From contig JAUNAC010000003.1 of NCBI GenBank assembly GCA_030527825.1, positions 1 through 64,000 on the forward strand: DNA of 64,000 nucleotides. The letters are read 5' to 3'. Positions within the stretch are counted from its first letter, which is position 1, and every line of letters begins with the position of its first letter. The DNA is from Lautropia sp. (GTDB lineage: Bacteria; Pseudomonadota; Gammaproteobacteria; Burkholderiales; Burkholderiaceae_E). Below, piece after piece: positions 8,110 through 16,378 of this stretch. Both the position numbers and the translations under genes were made by a program. The notes under the pieces were generated by a model. It was not told the DNA's origin and searched no databases. It saw only the letters and a program-made list of their open reading frames with translations.

Positions 8110-8138
8110 TATTGTCCCTAAATTCGGGTAGGGGTCAA
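8110..8138 (-). promoter_or_regulatory. Candidate porin promoter
   Basis: On the minus strand a -35-like TTGACC (8133-8138) is followed after 16-17 bases by GACAAT or ACAATA (8110-8116). This would give a 5' leader of roughly 95 bases for the porin starting at 8008. The -10 is imperfect, so the call is tentative. Confidence 0.35.
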
Positions 8139-8154
8139 AGAGACGGAGCCCTGC

Positions 8155-8194
8155 GCGTGTCAAAAACGACGTGTTCGTTGTATTTTTGACACGC
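8155..8194. promoter_or_regulatory. 12-bp perfect inverted repeat upstream of the porin
   Basis: GCGTGTCAAAAA (8155-8166) is exactly repeated in inverse at 8183-8194 with 16 bases between. Each arm contains TGACAC or its complement. It sits just upstream of the candidate porin promoter, where a regulator would bind. No T-run follows, so it does not look like a terminator. Confidence 0.5.
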
Positions 8195-8508
8195 ACCTGG
8201 CGGCGAATGGCGCCAGTCAGGGGGCGGACGGCACGTGAGGTAATGGATATTTTTTGGTGAATTCTTCAAGGAGTTTGCCAGCAAGATGGGCTATGGCTTG
8301 ATGAATCCAGCTAGGCGGGCTGGCCGAGGTGGGGGCCTGGAGTCTGTTGTATTTTTATGCGGCCGATTTGGTGTGGCGTGCGGGCATCAGGGCACAGTCA
8401 CCCCCGGCCTGGCCAGCTATAGCTGTGTTGGTGGCATGGACCGCGACCAACAATATGGGAGGCTCTATATATGTATCTTCTCCCGTTCCTTTGTCTGCGG
8501 TTTTGGGC
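8195..8508. other. Intergenic stretch between porin and osmC-like gene, no confident gene
   Basis: A frame open from 8329 on the plus strand translates to a hydrophobic peptide beginning MGAWSLLYFYAADLVW, but it runs into the oppositely oriented osmC-like gene and matches no family I recognise. It could be a relic of a membrane protein. Nothing else was seen. Confidence 0.4.
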
Positions 8509-8949
8509 TCAGGCAGGAGAGTCTGGCGTATCGTCGACAATTTCCCAGGTGCTGTCGATGCTGGCTGTTTTGGCCAGCATGGCCATGGCAGAACAATATT
8601 TGTCGTGTGACAGGCGGATGGCCCGTTCCACGTGGCTGGGGTTGAGGCGGCGGCCACGGACAACGAAATGCAGTTTGATGTGTGTGAATACCTTGGGGTC
8701 GGTATCGGCGCGTTCGGCTTCGATCTGAACCTGGCAGCCGCGGATGTCGTGGCGACCTTTGCGCAGAATCAACACGACATCGTAGGCAGTGCAGCCGCCG
8801 GCGCCGGCCAGCATCATTTCCATGGGGCGGGGGGCAAGGTTCTGGCCGCCGCCTTCAGGCGAGCCGTCCATGCCCACGAGGTGACCACTGCCGGTATCGG
8901 CGATGAAGCGCATGGTGCCGGGGCCCATCCAGTTGACGTTGGTTTTCAT
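8509..8949 (-). CDS. OsmC/Ohr-family protein (YhfA-like)
   Basis: This 146-residue OsmC-fold protein is cytoplasmic. The family reduces organic or fatty-acid hydroperoxides with a Cys pair. Here the two Cys are in GAGGCTAYDV (about residue 53) and HDKYCSAMAML (about residue 118), the positions used in the family. Length and the LAPRPMEMMLAGAGGC motif fit the YhfA-like subgroup found in many proteobacteria, whose exact substrate is unclear. It is divergent from rplM and probably monocistronic. Confidence 0.88.
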   Translation of the reverse strand: MKTNVNWMGPGTMRFIADTGSGHLVGMDGSPEGGGQNLAPRPMEMMLAGAGGCTAYDVVLILRKGRHDIRGCQVQIEAERADTDPKVFTHIKLHFVVRGRRLNPSHVERAIRLSHDKYCSAMAMLAKTASIDSTWEIVDDTPDSPA

Positions 8950-9111
8950 GATGAGGGGGGTATCCTGTCAGGAAAAGGGGAATGGGAAAAACCGTCTGGG
9001 ATTCTAGTATTTCCGGTGGCGACAGGCGCATGCTGGTGGAGGGGGTGAGGTGACGGTGCACGCCGGTGTGTGCATGTCCGGACGGGGGCGTGTGTTGATA
9101 AATGGCGGGTT

Positions 9112-9141
9112 TTGACGAAAGATCAATATTGAAGATACAAT
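9112..9141 (+). promoter_or_regulatory. Promoter of rplM-rpsI
   Basis: TTGACG (9112-9117) and TACAAT (9136-9141) are separated by 18 bases and form a strong sigma-70-type promoter. Transcription would start near 9148 and give a leader of about 180 bases before rplM. Confidence 0.7.
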
Positions 9142-9147
9142 CGAACG

Positions 9148-9327
9148 CTTTCCGAATTCCGAATCTAAACGTTCGCCGCTGGGTGTCTTGGAAGGCGCCG
9201 GTGATGTTGGCTTCATCGCCTGTCATGCGGTTGATCGCGTCGCGGGGGAGACCGCCAGTTTCCCTACAGGTTTGCGACGCTTCGGGATAGACCCTATTAA
9301 AGGTGGCGTTTCATATCGCCAGGCAAC
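9148..9327 (+). promoter_or_regulatory. rplM leader with start-proximal hairpin
   Basis: The predicted leader is long for a ribosomal operon. Just before the ATG a small stem (TGGCG 9304-9308 with CGCCA 9317-9321) covers the region where the ribosome site should be. L13 represses its own operon in E. coli, so a translational operator here is plausible, but the structure differs too little from chance to be sure. Confidence 0.3.
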
Positions 9328-9756
9328 ATGAAGACTTTCTCCGCTAAAGCACAAGAGGTTCGGCGCGACTGGTATGTGGTCGATGGCACTGACCGGGTGC
9401 TGGGTCGTCTCGCAGCCGAGATCGCCCGTCGCTTGCGCGGCAAGCACAAGCCCGAATTCACTCCCCACGTCGACACAGGTGATTTCATCGTTGTCGTGAA
9501 TGCCTCCAGGATCCGCGTGACGGGTGCCAAGGCCAATGACAAGGTGTATCACCGTCACAGTGGTTACCCTGGCGGGATCTCCTCGACGACATTTTCCAAA
9601 ATGCAGGATCGTTTCCCGGGGCGCGCCCTGGAAAAGGCTGTGAAAGGCATGTTGCCGAAGGGCCCATTGGGCTATGCCATGATCAAAAAGCTGAAGGTCT
9701 ATGCAGATGACAGCCATCCGCATGCCGCTCAGCAACCCAAGCCCCTGCAGTTCTGA
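9328..9756 (+). CDS. rplM: 50S ribosomal protein L13
   Basis: This 142-residue protein is full length for L13, an early-assembly protein of the large subunit that binds 23S rRNA. It begins [19 protein letters not shown] and keeps the family's [16 protein letters not shown] and [18 protein letters not shown] segments. It is followed after 20 bases by rpsI, the pairing conserved across bacteria. A strong promoter lies about 190 bases upstream. Confidence 0.98.
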   Translation: MKTFSAKAQEVRRDWYVVDGTDRVLGRLAAEIARRLRGKHKPEFTPHVDTGDFIVVVNASRIRVTGAKANDKVYHRHSGYPGGISSTTFSKMQDRFPGRALEKAVKGMLPKGPLGYAMIKKLKVYADDSHPHAAQQPKPLQF

Positions 9757-9776
9757 ATACCGGAGAGTCAGATTCC

Positions 9777-10169
9777 ATGATCGGCGAATACAACTATGGC
9801 ACCGGCCGCCGCAAGACCTCTGTTGCCCGGGTCTTCATCCGGCGCGGCACGGGCAAGATCACCGTCAACGGCCGTGATCTGGACGCCTATTTTTCACGGG
9901 AGAGCGGACGGATGATCGTTCGTCAGCCTCTGGCAGTGGCCGATGCGGCCAGCAATTTCGACATTCGCGTCAACGTGCATGGAGGCGGCGAGTCCGGACA
10001 GGCTGGTGCTGTACGTCACGGCATTACGCGAGCACTGATCGACTTCGACGAAACGTTGAAACCTGCGCTGTCATCGGCCGGGCTGGTGACACGGGATGCG
10101 CGTGAAGTCGAGCGGAAGAAAGTTGGTCTTCGCAAGGCACGTCGACGCAAGCAGTTCTCCAAACGTTGA
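9777..10169 (+). CDS. rpsI: 30S ribosomal protein S9
   Basis: This 130-residue S9 has the typical [15 protein letters not shown] start and the basic C-terminal tail ending [11 protein letters not shown], which reaches into the ribosomal P site and contacts tRNA. It has full family length. It is the second gene of the rplM-rpsI operon, with a GGAGAG ribosome site before the ATG. A moderate hairpin follows at 10234-10254. Confidence 0.98.
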   Translation: MIGEYNYGTGRRKTSVARVFIRRGTGKITVNGRDLDAYFSRESGRMIVRQPLAVADAASNFDIRVNVHGGGESGQAGAVRHGITRALIDFDETLKPALSSAGLVTRDAREVERKKVGLRKARRRKQFSKR

Positions 10170-10233
10170 TGCCTGTCGATCTGTCAGCAATGCTGCACTC
10201 CGCATGATGACAGATTCAGACTGCTTTCAGGCG

Positions 10234-10254
10234 AAGGGCGCGCAAGGCGCCCTT
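10234..10254 (+). terminator. Weak hairpin after rpsI
   Basis: An 8-bp perfect stem (AAGGGCGC / GCGCCCTT) with a 5-base loop follows rpsI, but only three Ts come after it. It may attenuate rather than fully stop transcription into the bactofilin gene. Confidence 0.35.
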
Positions 10255-10304
10255 TGTCGCGTCCAGCAGATTCATTCAAGCAACCTGCCTGATATGGCAA
10301 TGGC

Positions 10305-10691
10305 ATGAAACGTGATCGACCCAGATCTCCTCACCGCATTGGGCGTGGTGCTCGTGTGGAAGGGGTTGTGCGTTTTTCAGGGCGTCTGGAAGTGGACGGC
10401 TATGTGAATGGCTCGTTGCTGGCCGAAGATGGGCGCAATAGTATCGTCCGGGTATCGGCCTCAGGCCAGGTAGACGGTGCCATCGAGGCCGCGATGGTGC
10501 AGGTGGCTGGTACGGTCAATGGCCCTGTTCGGGCTAGCAGGCGTCTGCACGTGCTGTCGGGGGCACGCCTGAACGGGGATCTTCTGTATCGCGATTTGCA
10601 GCTGGAGTATGGCGCGCTGGTGACAGGGTCTCTGAAATCGTTGGATGGCGATGAGGTAGCCTTGAAACTGGTTGCCGTTGGTCGTAAATAG
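10305..10691 (+). CDS. Bactofilin-family cytoskeletal protein
   Basis: This 128-residue protein has the bactofilin (DUF583) core: short repeats such as GRLEVDGYVNGSL, ASGQVDGAIEA and GTVNGPVRASRRL that fold into a right-handed beta-helix and polymerise without nucleotide. Bactofilins act as scaffolds for cell shape, wall enzymes or polar structures. N- and C-terminal tails are short. Its position between rpsI and erpA is common in betaproteobacteria. Its specific role here is not visible from sequence. Confidence 0.88.
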   Translation: MKRDRPRSPHRIGRGARVEGVVRFSGRLEVDGYVNGSLLAEDGRNSIVRVSASGQVDGAIEAAMVQVAGTVNGPVRASRRLHVLSGARLNGDLLYRDLQLEYGALVTGSLKSLDGDEVALKLVAVGRK

Positions 10692-10776
10692 GGTGTCTGG
10701 ACGCGGCGGTTCATCTACGATGCACCATCCGACGTTCCGGGTCTTGTGTTGTGCGCTTTTTCAGGAGTAGACACCG

Positions 10777-11127
10777 ATGTCTGAAGTTGCAGAAATGGCT
10801 CCGCCGCTTCTTTTTACCGACAGTGCTGCCACCAAGGTGAGCGAACTGATTCAGGAAGAGGGCAATCCGGATCTGAAATTGCGGGTGTTTGTACAGGGGG
10901 GCGGCTGTTCGGGCTTCCAGTATGGATTTACCTTCGATGAGGATGTCGCCGAAGATGATACGGTCATGGAAAAGAACGGTGTGACCCTGCTGATCGACGC
11001 CATGAGCTACCAGTACCTGGTTGGCGCAGAGATCGACTATAAGGATGATCTGCAGGGCGCGCAGTTCGTGATCAAGAATCCGAACGCGACGACCACCTGT
11101 GGCTGTGGGTCTTCGTTTTCGGCCTGA
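10777..11127 (+). CDS. erpA: Iron-sulfur cluster insertion protein ErpA
   Basis: This 116-residue A-type carrier delivers [4Fe-4S] clusters to apo-proteins such as those of isoprenoid synthesis. The three cluster-binding Cys are visible in [10 protein letters not shown] and in the C-terminal CGCGSSF. It has full family length. An AGGAG ribosome site precedes the ATG and a bidirectional terminator lies about 95 bases downstream. Confidence 0.95.
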   Translation: MSEVAEMAPPLLFTDSAATKVSELIQEEGNPDLKLRVFVQGGGCSGFQYGFTFDEDVAEDDTVMEKNGVTLLIDAMSYQYLVGAEIDYKDDLQGAQFVIKNPNATTTCGCGSSFSA

Positions 11128-11140
11128 TGGTTGGTGGGCA

Positions 11141-11161
11141 GGCCGGCGGCCGGCGGCCGGC
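11141..11161. repeat. Three tandem GGCCGGC units
   Basis: The heptamer GGCCGGC is repeated three times without gaps just after erpA. It is a short GC-rich tandem repeat, likely prone to slippage, with no evident function. Confidence 0.6.
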
Positions 11162-11222
11162 GGGGTTGATCCGCGCGTATTGGGGCCCTTGTCGCGCTTT
11201 GGTACGCAGGACTTGTTTGCGT

Positions 11223-11260
11223 AAAAAAGGACACGTAGCGCTGGTTGCGTGTCCTTTTTT
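11223..11260. terminator. Bidirectional terminator between erpA and anmK
   Basis: A perfect 13-bp stem (11223-11235 with 11248-11260) has A6 at its left base and T6 at its right base and a 12-base loop. It can end erpA transcripts on the plus strand and anmK transcripts on the minus strand. Confidence 0.88.
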
Positions 11261-11352
11261 GTGTCTGGATGGGCGTTTATCTGTCTGATTGATGCCTGTG
11301 CTGCCTGTGCTGCCTGGGGGGCTGCAGGCTGGAGGGCGCGCTGGCGTGTGAG

Positions 11353-12510
11353 TTAGCCAGGCGGGTGTTTATGCCAGGCGCCAAGAATGCTGCGATGGCG
11401 GGCTCCGGTAATGGCGGACAGGTCGATCGGGATATTGTGGGTGCGCTGTCTGGCCAGCCAGGCAAAGCCGCTGGCTTCCATGGCTTCCGGTGCAATGCCC
11501 AGTGCTGCCGTGCTGAGGAGCGGGATGTGGGGGCCAATGGCCTGCTGGATGGCTTCGCACAGGTGGACGTTTCTGGCGCCGCCGCCACAGAGGTAGACTG
11601 TACGCAGCGGGTGTGCCTGGATCGCCTGGGCGACACTGGCGGCGGTGAGGGCCAGCAAGGTGGCCTGGACGTCTGCCGGGGTGTGCGGGGGGTCAGGGAG
11701 TTGCTGCAGATGTTGCTGCAGCCATGCCAGGTTGAAAAGATCCCGGCCGGTGCTTTTGGGAGCTGGGCGTGCGAAATAGGGTTCGGCGAGCAGGCGCGTC
11801 AGCAACGCGGGGATGGGCTTGCCAGTGGCTGCCCATTGGCCATTGTGGTCGTAGCGTTGCCCGAGATGGCTTTCTATCCAGTTGTCGAGCAGGGTATTGG
11901 CGGGCCCGGTGTCGAAGCCGGTGACCCGGGCCGGCTGTTCCTGGGTGTTGATGATGGTGAGATTGGCGATCCCGCCCAGATTGAGAATGCCGTAGTGTCC
12001 CGGTTCGGTTTGCCGGGAGAAGATGTGCGCATGGAAGGCCGGCATCAGGGGGGCGCCCTGTCCGCCGGCAGCGAGGTCAGCGCTGCGCAGGTCGGCAATG
12101 ACATCTATGCCGGTGCGCTCGGCCAGGTGTGAGGCATTGAGCAGTTGCAGGGAATAGCCTTCCTGGGGGGCATGACGCACGGTCTGTCCGTGGGCGCCCA
12201 GTGCGCGTACCTGCCTGGCGTCAAGGGCGCTGCGTTTCAGCAGCTGGTGCGTGCATTCGCTGTAAAGATCGGCCAGTGCCAGGCTGGCGCGGGCCGCATG
12301 GGTCAGCTCATTGGCAGCAGGGGTCTGCAGATCGGTGAGTTGCTGGCGCAGTGGCGACGGCATGGGGACGAAGGCGTGTGCAATGGTCTGCTGGATCCCC
12401 CCTTGGGGATCAAAGGCCAGCAGCACGCCATCGACGCCATCCATGCTGGTGCCAGACATGAGTCCTGCATAGATGTCGTTCGGCTGTTTGTCGGTCTGGG
12501 CAGGAGACAT
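11353..12510 (-). CDS. anmK: Anhydro-N-acetylmuramic acid kinase
   Basis: This 385-residue cytoplasmic sugar kinase of the ASKHA fold phosphorylates and opens 1,6-anhydro-MurNAc from cell-wall turnover to give MurNAc-6-phosphate. Family motifs are GLMSGTSMDGVDGVL near the N-terminus, LGGIANLT and FDTGPAN in the middle, and CGGGARN towards the end. It lies 59 bases downstream of an M23 wall peptidase on the same strand, an arrangement seen in Pseudomonas and related bacteria, tying wall cleavage to recycling. Confidence 0.95.
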   Translation of the reverse strand: MSPAQTDKQPNDIYAGLMSGTSMDGVDGVLLAFDPQGGIQQTIAHAFVPMPSPLRQQLTDLQTPAANELTHAARASLALADLYSECTHQLLKRSALDARQVRALGAHGQTVRHAPQEGYSLQLLNASHLAERTGIDVIADLRSADLAAGGQGAPLMPAFHAHIFSRQTEPGHYGILNLGGIANLTIINTQEQPARVTGFDTGPANTLLDNWIESHLGQRYDHNGQWAATGKPIPALLTRLLAEPYFARPAPKSTGRDLFNLAWLQQHLQQLPDPPHTPADVQATLLALTAASVAQAIQAHPLRTVYLCGGGARNVHLCEAIQQAIGPHIPLLSTAALGIAPEAMEASGFAWLARQRTHNIPIDLSAITGARHRSILGAWHKHPPG

Positions 12511-12569
12511 GGGCTGCTACGCAAAAGGACATCCGGTGGGCGGCAGCGCGGGCCGCCCGATAAGCGGTG

Positions 12570-13862
12570 TCATTCGAAGGAAGCGACCGTGGTGGCTTCC
12601 TGCCAGCGCATCAGGTCAATGACTTTTTCGGCCTGGGCCCGCAGCTGGGCACGGCCGGCGGCGTCAAGGGCTGGAGCGGGCTGGGGCAGCATGGTATTGG
12701 GATCGATCTGCTGGCCGTTGACCTGAAATTCGAAGTGCAGGTGCGGGCCCGTGGCCCAGCCGGTCTGGCCAACCTCTCCGATGACCTGTCCCTGCTTGAC
12801 GGCATCGCCCAGCCGCAGGGTGGGGGAGAAGCGCGACATGTGGGCATAGAGTGTGCGCTGCACATCGTCATGCTTGATGATGATGACGTTGCCATAGCCA
12901 CGCTGGGTGCCGAGAAACTCGACCTTGCCGTCGCCCACCGTGCGGATTTTGGTGCCGGTGGGGGCTGCGTAGTCGATGCCCTTGTGCGCGCGCCAGTCGC
13001 GGAAAATGGGGTGGCGGCGGCCCAGGGTGAAGCCAGAGCTGATCCGGGTGTATTCCAGGGGCGAGCGCAGGAAGCGCCGCTTGAGCGCCTGGCCGTCGAA
13101 GCTGTAGTAGTCGCCTTCGCCATCGGCGTGTGCGAACCACAGGGCATTCAGCCGGCGGTCACCGGAGATGTATTCCAGTGCGAGGATCCGCCCTGGCTGC
13201 CCTTCGCTCAGGGAGTCGGGGTCGACGAACATTTCGTAGACGAGCCGCAGGCGATCCCCTTTCTTGACTTCGTGGTGGAAGTCGATGTCGGAGCTGAATA
13301 CTTCGGCGATGTGCGAGGAGACGGCCGATGGGATGCCGGCCGCGTCGGTCGCGGCAAACAGGGTGGTGCTGACCTTGGCCGATCGGGTGACCAGGCGCCG
13401 TTCCAATGGATGTTCCTGGATGCTGGCATGCCATTTGCCCCGCTCAAGGTTGAGCACCAGCTGCTGTGGTGCAATCTTGCTCAGGCCGTTGTAGGGGATG
13501 GAATAGGCCAGGGACTGGATGCGATTCTGGCGATCCAGGCGAGCCTTGATGGTGCTGCCCGGGGCAAGACCCAGCAGCTTGCGGCCATTGGGATCGCGGC
13601 GCACGAAGTCGATCAGTGACATATCCTGCTGACCGAGCTTGCGCAGCAGGCTACCGATGGATTCGCCGCGAGCAACGGTGACCTCCCGGTGATAGTCATC
13701 GGTGGTAGGCAGTGGCTGCGGGTTGAGCGCGATGGGTTCGAAGACCCGGGCGTGCGGGGGAGGCTCTTCGGTCAGGGGCGCCACCGCGAATGCTGTGAGC
13801 GTGGCGACAGAGAAGGCGGCGCAAAGGGCAGAGGCGAGGCGTTTGCCAGGGGAGTTGTGCAT
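12570..13862 (-). CDS. M23-family peptidoglycan endopeptidase (MepM-like)
   Basis: This periplasmic or membrane-anchored wall hydrolase of about 430 residues starts at MHNSPGKRLA, directly before a hydrophobic signal or anchor segment; the frame is open further upstream, but that part looks non-coding. A LysM/OapA-like N-terminal region (VARGESIGSLLRKLG) precedes the LytM domain with the zinc motifs HKGIDYAAP (about residue 293), YAHMSRF (about 340) and HLHFEF (about 374). All catalytic residues appear present, so it should cleave peptide crosslinks during growth. It is divergent from tyrS and upstream of anmK. Confidence 0.9.
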   Translation of the reverse strand: MHNSPGKRLASALCAAFSVATLTAFAVAPLTEEPPPHARVFEPIALNPQPLPTTDDYHREVTVARGESIGSLLRKLGQQDMSLIDFVRRDPNGRKLLGLAPGSTIKARLDRQNRIQSLAYSIPYNGLSKIAPQQLVLNLERGKWHASIQEHPLERRLVTRSAKVSTTLFAATDAAGIPSAVSSHIAEVFSSDIDFHHEVKKGDRLRLVYEMFVDPDSLSEGQPGRILALEYISGDRRLNALWFAHADGEGDYYSFDGQALKRRFLRSPLEYTRISSGFTLGRRHPIFRDWRAHKGIDYAAPTGTKIRTVGDGKVEFLGTQRGYGNVIIIKHDDVQRTLYAHMSRFSPTLRLGDAVKQGQVIGEVGQTGWATGPHLHFEFQVNGQQIDPNTMLPQPAPALDAAGRAQLRAQAEKVIDLMRWQEATTVASFE

Positions 13863-14256
13863 GCGTGGCGTCGGAATCGGGCTACCCGGCTTCCTGCAGT
13901 CGGAAAACCGGGGAAAGAACTGGGCAGCTGCCTGAAAGCCTCGGCTAGAATCTTCCAGAAGCGGCGGCGTGCCCGGTTGACCAGGTTGCCGTTCCCGACG
14001 ATTGACCGGCCGGCCCCCCTTGCGGAAAGGGGGGGCGGCCGTTGTCTGTGTCTGCCGCGCCGATGACCCTGCCGACGCAACGGCCTTGGTGGCCGATGAA
14101 CGGGGGGGCGAGGGGCGCATCAGACCCAGAATGGTCGGGAACAGGCCGGATGGCCCGGATTCTAACGTCAAACGCACGTTGGTAAGCTGTCTTTCCTGCC
14201 CGTTCGTGAGAACGTGCACCAAGAAACCGAGTAAGTTCTCATATTTTGGCCCATTT
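13863..14256. promoter_or_regulatory. Divergent intergenic region between M23 peptidase and tyrS
   Basis: This 390-base region must carry promoters for both directions. I could not pick a convincing -35/-10 pair. The notable element is a long GC hairpin at 14008-14040. No T-box-like element (which would suit tyrS in Firmicutes) was seen. Confidence 0.4.
14008..14040. other. Strong imperfect GC hairpin
   Basis: Bases 14008-14021 pair with 14027-14040 over 14 positions with one mismatch and a 5-base loop. It includes a run of C opposite a run of G. There is no T-run, and it lies in the leader region of tyrS or beyond the start of the divergent gene. Its role is unknown. Confidence 0.55.
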
Positions 14257-15477
14257 ATGTCATCCAGTGATCCGATCGAACAGACCGTTCAGCAGTCGCT
14301 TGCCATCATCAAGCGCGGGATAGACGAGTTGCTCGTCGAAGAGGAGCTGATTGTCAAGCTGCGCCGTAGCCAGCGGGAGGGGAAACCACTGCGCGTCAAG
14401 CTTGGACTCGACCCCACGGCCCCCGATCTGCATCTGGGGCATACGGTGGTGCTGAACAAGCTGCGTCAGCTTCAGGATCTGGGACATCAGGTCATTTTCC
14501 TGATTGGCGATTTCACCGCGTCGATCGGAGATCCGTCCGGGCGGAATGCGACCCGACCTCCGCTGACAGCGGAGCAGATTCAGGAAAATGCACAGACCTA
14601 CTTTCGGCAGGCCAGTCTGGTGCTGAATCCGGATCAGACAGAAATTCGCTACAACTCGACCTGGAGCGAGGCACTCGGGGCGCGTGGCATGGTGCAGCTG
14701 GCGTCGCGGTATACGGTGGCCCGGATTCTGGAGCGCGATGATTTCACCAAGCGGATGAAGGCCGGGGTACCGATTTCGGTGCATGAAATGCTCTACCCGC
14801 TCATGCAGGGGTATGACTCGGTGGCGCTGGCCTCCGATCTGGAGCTGGGAGGGACCGACCAGAAGTTCAATCTGCTGGTGGGGCGTGAGCTGCAGCGTGA
14901 ATACGGTCAGGAGCCGCAGTGTGTGCTGACCATGCCGCTGCTGGAGGGGCTTGACGGTGTCGAGAAGATGTCGAAGTCCAAGGGTAACTATGTGGGCATT
15001 ACGGAGCCAGCGAATACGATGTTCGCCAAGCTGATGTCCATTTCGGACACGATGATGTGGCGCTATTTCGAGCTGCTGTCGTTCCGTTCGATGGCGGAGA
15101 TTCTGGCCCTGCGTGCCGAGTGTGAGGCTGGTCGCAATCCGAAGGAGGCCAAGGTGATGCTGGCCAGGGAGCTGGTGGACCGGTTTCACGGGGAGGGCGC
15201 GAGCGAGGCCGCCGTACAGGATTTCGAGCTGCGTGCGCGAGGTGGCATTCCGGACGAGATCGAGGAGGTGCGGTTGCCGGGGGATGTTGGCGGGATTGTG
15301 GCGGTGCTGCGGGAGAGCGGTCTGGTGCCATCGGCGTCGGAAGCGGGACGGATGCTTGCCCAGCATGGGGTTCGGGTTGACGGTTCGGTGGTGACTGACC
15401 GCACGCTCGTGCTGGCACCAGGTACTTATGTGGTTCAGGTGGGTAAGCGCCGCTTCCGGCGAGTGCATCTCGGATGA
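14257..15477 (+). CDS. tyrS: Tyrosine--tRNA ligase
   Basis: This 406-residue class I aminoacyl-tRNA synthetase charges tRNA-Tyr. The signature HLGHT replaces HIGH near residue 47, and the KMSKSKG loop is about residue 233. A C-terminal S4 RNA-binding domain (SEAGRMLAQHGVRVDG) is complete. The start at MSSSDPIEQTVQQSLA fits family length; the frame is open for another 85 codons upstream, but that stretch is non-conserved. The next gene overlaps its stop (ATGA), so the two are translationally coupled. Confidence 0.95.
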   Translation: MSSSDPIEQTVQQSLAIIKRGIDELLVEEELIVKLRRSQREGKPLRVKLGLDPTAPDLHLGHTVVLNKLRQLQDLGHQVIFLIGDFTASIGDPSGRNATRPPLTAEQIQENAQTYFRQASLVLNPDQTEIRYNSTWSEALGARGMVQLASRYTVARILERDDFTKRMKAGVPISVHEMLYPLMQGYDSVALASDLELGGTDQKFNLLVGRELQREYGQEPQCVLTMPLLEGLDGVEKMSKSKGNYVGITEPANTMFAKLMSISDTMMWRYFELLSFRSMAEILALRAECEAGRNPKEAKVMLARELVDRFHGEGASEAAVQDFELRARGGIPDEIEEVRLPGDVGGIVAVLRESGLVPSASEAGRMLAQHGVRVDGSVVTDRTLVLAPGTYVVQVGKRRFRRVHLG

Positions 15478-16187
15478 GGCCGGGCGACGGGTTGCCGGAG
15501 CTGGAGGCTGATGCTCTGTCGCAGGAGGTGCGGTTGATATTGATGCGTCATGGCGAGACGGACTGGAACCGGGCGCAGCGCATTCAGGGGCAGCTTGACC
15601 AGCCGCTAAATGCGGTGGGGTTTGCGCAGGCGCAGGCGGCGGCCAGGCGATTTGCGCCGGGCATGGTGGATGCTGTTTACAGCAGTGATCTGCTGCGTGC
15701 CCGTCAGACGGCGACGCCGGTCAGTGAGCGAACCGGGGTGCCACTGCTGACCGACAGCGTCTGGCGCGAGCGGCATTTCGGGCGTTTTCAGGGGTGGCGC
15801 TATGCCGATGTTGCGCAGGCCGAGCCCGATATATTCCGTCGCATGCAGGCCAGGGAGCCGGACCTAGATCTGTCAGGGGGAGAAAGTCTGCTGCAGGTGC
15901 GCGCTCGCGCCGAGTCTGCGCTGCAGGCGCTGGTGGACCGGCACCGCGGCCAGCGGGTCGTGGTGGTGGCTCACGGTGGTGTGCTGGATGCGGTATATCG
16001 TCTGGTGACGGGCATGCCGCTGTCTGCGCCACGTGATTTTTCGATACACAATGCCTGCATCTGCCTGTTATGCTGGCGGAGCGGTGCCTGGTCGATCGAG
16101 CGTTGGGGGGATATCACCCACCTGGCAGCCCGCGAGGATGATCTTGATGCTCCGGGAGTGGATAGTCTGCCCAGGCTTGTCCGGTAG
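15474..16187 (+). CDS. Histidine phosphatase (phosphoglycerate-mutase superfamily, GpmB-like)
   Basis: This 237-residue branch-1 histidine phosphatase has the phospho-acceptor RHGETDWNR at about residue 25, the second-half [11 protein letters not shown] and the acid/base region LRARQT. The family includes GpmB, alpha-ribazole phosphatase and broad phosphatases. Nothing here fixes the substrate, and a cofactor-dependent glycolytic mutase is unlikely from the sequence type. The ATG overlaps the tyrS stop by four bases. Confidence 0.85.
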   Translation: MRPGDGLPELEADALSQEVRLILMRHGETDWNRAQRIQGQLDQPLNAVGFAQAQAAARRFAPGMVDAVYSSDLLRARQTATPVSERTGVPLLTDSVWRERHFGRFQGWRYADVAQAEPDIFRRMQAREPDLDLSGGESLLQVRARAESALQALVDRHRGQRVVVVAHGGVLDAVYRLVTGMPLSAPRDFSIHNACICLLCWRSGAWSIERWGDITHLAAREDDLDAPGVDSLPRLVR

Positions 16188-16378
16188 CCGGGCAACGGAT
16201 GCCGCCCGGCTGGCGTGGGCAGTCTGGTTTGGCTACACTCAACGTTCCGGCCGTGACTGGCGATCGGGTAGAGCACTACCAGGAAGCGGCCGGGGCTGTG
16301 CATTGCCTGCCGTCCGCCTGGGCAGGGATTTTTCCATTGACATGTCTGGCTGCCCTGCAGCCTCGGAGTGCATCATCC

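Noticed and set aside
11365..12132. 255-codon plus-strand frame opposite anmK
   Set aside because: Shadow of anmK; no motifs and Gly/Ala/Val-rich composition typical of antisense frames.
13863..14222. N-terminal extension of the M23 peptidase by 120 codons
   Set aside because: The extra sequence is low-complexity and precedes a clear signal or anchor segment that should be N-terminal.
14002..14256. N-terminal extension of TyrS by 85 codons
   Set aside because: It runs through the GC hairpin and has no conservation; the ATG at 14257 gives the normal family length.
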